Made by a program: the position numbers and the translations under genes | Shown: positions 63,218 to 64,000 of the stretch, in pieces | Layout: each line of letters opens with the position of its first letter | Numbering within the stretch: the first letter of the stretch is position 1 | Source: Rhizobium sp. 007 | Lineage (GTDB): Bacteria; Pseudomonadota; Alphaproteobacteria; Rhizobiales; Rhizobiaceae | Reading direction: 5' to 3' | DNA: 64,000 nt | Assembly (NCBI RefSeq): GCF_015353075.1 | Contig: NZ_CP064187.1 | Span: forward strand, 2,170,001-2,234,000 | The notes under the pieces: generated by a model | The model's input: the letters and a program-made list of their open reading frames with translations, nothing else | Database searches by the model: none | Told to the model about the DNA's origin: nothing

Positions 63218-63248
63218 TTGACCTCAACTTAACTTGAGGAACTAGACC
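63218..63248 (+). promoter_or_regulatory. SoxR-type promoter and operator
   Basis: The palindrome CCTCAACTTAACTTGAGG (63222-63239) differs from the classic SoxR box CCTCAAGTTAACTTGAGG by one base. It overlaps TTGACC (63218-63223) and is followed, after a 19-bp spacer, by TAGACC (63243-63248). A 19-bp spacer bridged by the operator is the hallmark of MerR-family activation. The gene for SoxR is not in the window. Confidence 0.8.
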
Positions 63249-63282
63249 GGTTGCCGTGACATCGACAACCAAGGAGATGGTG

Positions 63283-63603
63283 ATGAACGGCGCTTTTTAT
63301 CGCGTGGACAAGTTTGCTGTGCCGGAGGAGGCACGCGAGGAGTTTCTGATCAATGTGTTGAAGACGCACGAGGTACTGCAGGCCCAGGAAGGCTTCATCC
63401 GGCACACGGTACTGGAGCAGGTTTCGGGGCCGGGCGAATTCAATTTCGTGACGATTGCCGAATGGGAAAGCGCCGAGATCGTCGAGCGGGTAAAGGCCGC
63501 CGTCCAGGCGGCGCACCGGGCGCGAAACTTCGATCCGCAGGCGCTTTTCACGCGGCTCGGCATTCGCGCCGACATCGCCAATTACAAGCCGGTTGCAGCT
63601 TGA
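63283..63603 (+). CDS. Antibiotic biosynthesis monooxygenase-domain protein
   Basis: Cofactor-free monooxygenase fold (ABM, dimeric alpha/beta barrel), 106 residues. It begins MNGAFYRVDKFAVPEEAREE and has VLKTHEVLQAQEGFIRHTVL and NFVTIAEWESAEIVERVKAA. AAGGAG six bases upstream chooses the second ATG at 63283. The SoxR box directly upstream predicts induction by redox-cycling quinones or phenazines. ABM monooxygenases are known SoxR targets in other proteobacteria. Activity on a quinol is an inference. Confidence 0.85.
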   Translation: MNGAFYRVDKFAVPEEAREEFLINVLKTHEVLQAQEGFIRHTVLEQVSGPGEFNFVTIAEWESAEIVERVKAAVQAAHRARNFDPQALFTRLGIRADIANYKPVAA

Positions 63604-63619
63604 CGATTAAATGGCCGGT

Positions 63620-64000
63620 TCAGGCGCCGGCCATTTTCCCCTCGTGACGCACGAGAATGTAGAAACGTGCGCAGAGCATGACCGCGGCAGCCGCAAGGCC
63701 GACGAGAAAACCGAACCAGATGCCGACGCCGCCGAAGCCCATTGGGAAAGCGAAGAACCAGGCAAGGAAGAATCCGATCGGCCAGTAGGCAATCAGCGCC
63801 ATGATCATCGGCACACGCGCATCCTTGAGGCCGCGCAGCAAACCATTGGCAACCGCCTGCATGCCGTCGACGAGCTGGAAGAGACCGGCAACGACGATGA
63901 GCGGACCGGCGTAAGCCAGCACCTGCGGCGCTTCCGGCGAACTGACGTCCAGGAACAAGCTGCCGAGGAATTCGGGCATGATGGCAAAAAGCACGCCACC
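63620..64000 (-). CDS. MATE-family multidrug efflux protein (N-terminal part beyond right edge)
   Basis: C-terminal 126 residues of a Na+- or H+-coupled MATE transporter; the gene runs off base 64000. The visible part has PQVLAYAGPLIVVAGLFQLV, then the family block DGMQAVANGLLRGLKDARVP and MIMALIAYWPIGFFLAWFFA. Two more helices end LCARFYILVRHEGKMAGA. The DGMQxxxxGxLRGxxD motif is typical of NorM-type proteins. It converges on the SoxR-box monooxygenase gene (16 bp apart). Confidence 0.92.
   Translation of the reverse strand, partial: GGVLFAIMPEFLGSLFLDVSSPEAPQVLAYAGPLIVVAGLFQLVDGMQAVANGLLRGLKDARVPMIMALIAYWPIGFFLAWFFAFPMGFGGVGIWFGFLVGLAAAAVMLCARFYILVRHEGKMAGA

Noticed and set aside
1..64000. 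CRISPR array
   Set aside because: No set of regularly spaced short direct repeats was seen; the only tandem repeat has two 22-bp units without spacers.

Overview
The window reads as chromosomal DNA of a Rhizobium-type alphaproteobacterium, most like the R. leguminosarum/R. etli group. This rests on high GC, two copies of a RIME-like intergenic mosaic element, and rhizobial-looking housekeeping genes (metH, rpoD, dnaG, carA). Species cannot be fixed from the sequence alone.

Region 1 (1-4355) is a sugar-uptake locus: an ABC permease cut by the left edge and its binding protein on the minus strand, divergent from an N-acetylglucosamine-kinase-like gene and a GntR/UTRA regulator. The divergent promoter holds an exact 14-bp inverted repeat that is a good operator candidate. 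An orphan Phd/YefM-like antitoxin follows. Region 2 (4430-12350) is core metabolism: metH behind a perfect 20-bp palindrome, an AGE-family sugar isomerase, and several small conserved proteins (UPF0303, DUF4174, SIMPL).

Region 3 (12497-24622) is accessory and heavily decayed. It starts at a tRNA-Ile(CAU) gene abutted by a broken tyrosine recombinase. It contains a PagL-like outer-membrane protein, two TTGCAACGCGTTGCAA palindromes, and an intact trifunctional pseudokinase/AAA-like ATPase/GAF-PAS histidine kinase of nearly 2000 residues. A run of plus-strand pseudogenes follows: nitronate monooxygenase, DUF2946, PepSY, CopD tail and alpha/beta hydrolase.

Region 4 (24837-33012) is all minus strand. 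A binding protein with no permease is coupled by overlap to a membrane class III nucleotidyl cyclase. Downstream lies a three-gene exopolysaccharide operon: HlyD-like adaptor, periplasmic glycosidase-like protein, and BcsA/BgsA-like GT2 synthase with a degenerate PilZ-type domain. Together these look like a sensing and beta-glucan secretion module. Region 5 (33324-39778) is a second graveyard: an IS3-fragment/SphA chimera, an intact GMC oxidoreductase, a frameshifted SDR, a frameshifted second oxidoreductase, and a LacI-aldehyde dehydrogenase deletion chimera that still has a LacI-type operator upstream. A proline-rich membrane protein with an EcfG-like promoter and a 26-codon membrane ORF sit within it.

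Region 6 (39900-51156) holds a candidate sRNA, small conserved proteins, a proXWV-type betaine/choline transporter, an AraC-EamA pair, a TonB-like DUF930 protein and rpoD. Region 7 (51157-64000) contains kbl-tdh-GFA, a cupin, recQ overlapping dnaG, a decayed brnTA toxin-antitoxin pair, an orphan terminator, a yqeY homologue, carA, a monooxygenase behind a near-consensus SoxR box, and a MATE efflux gene cut by the right edge.
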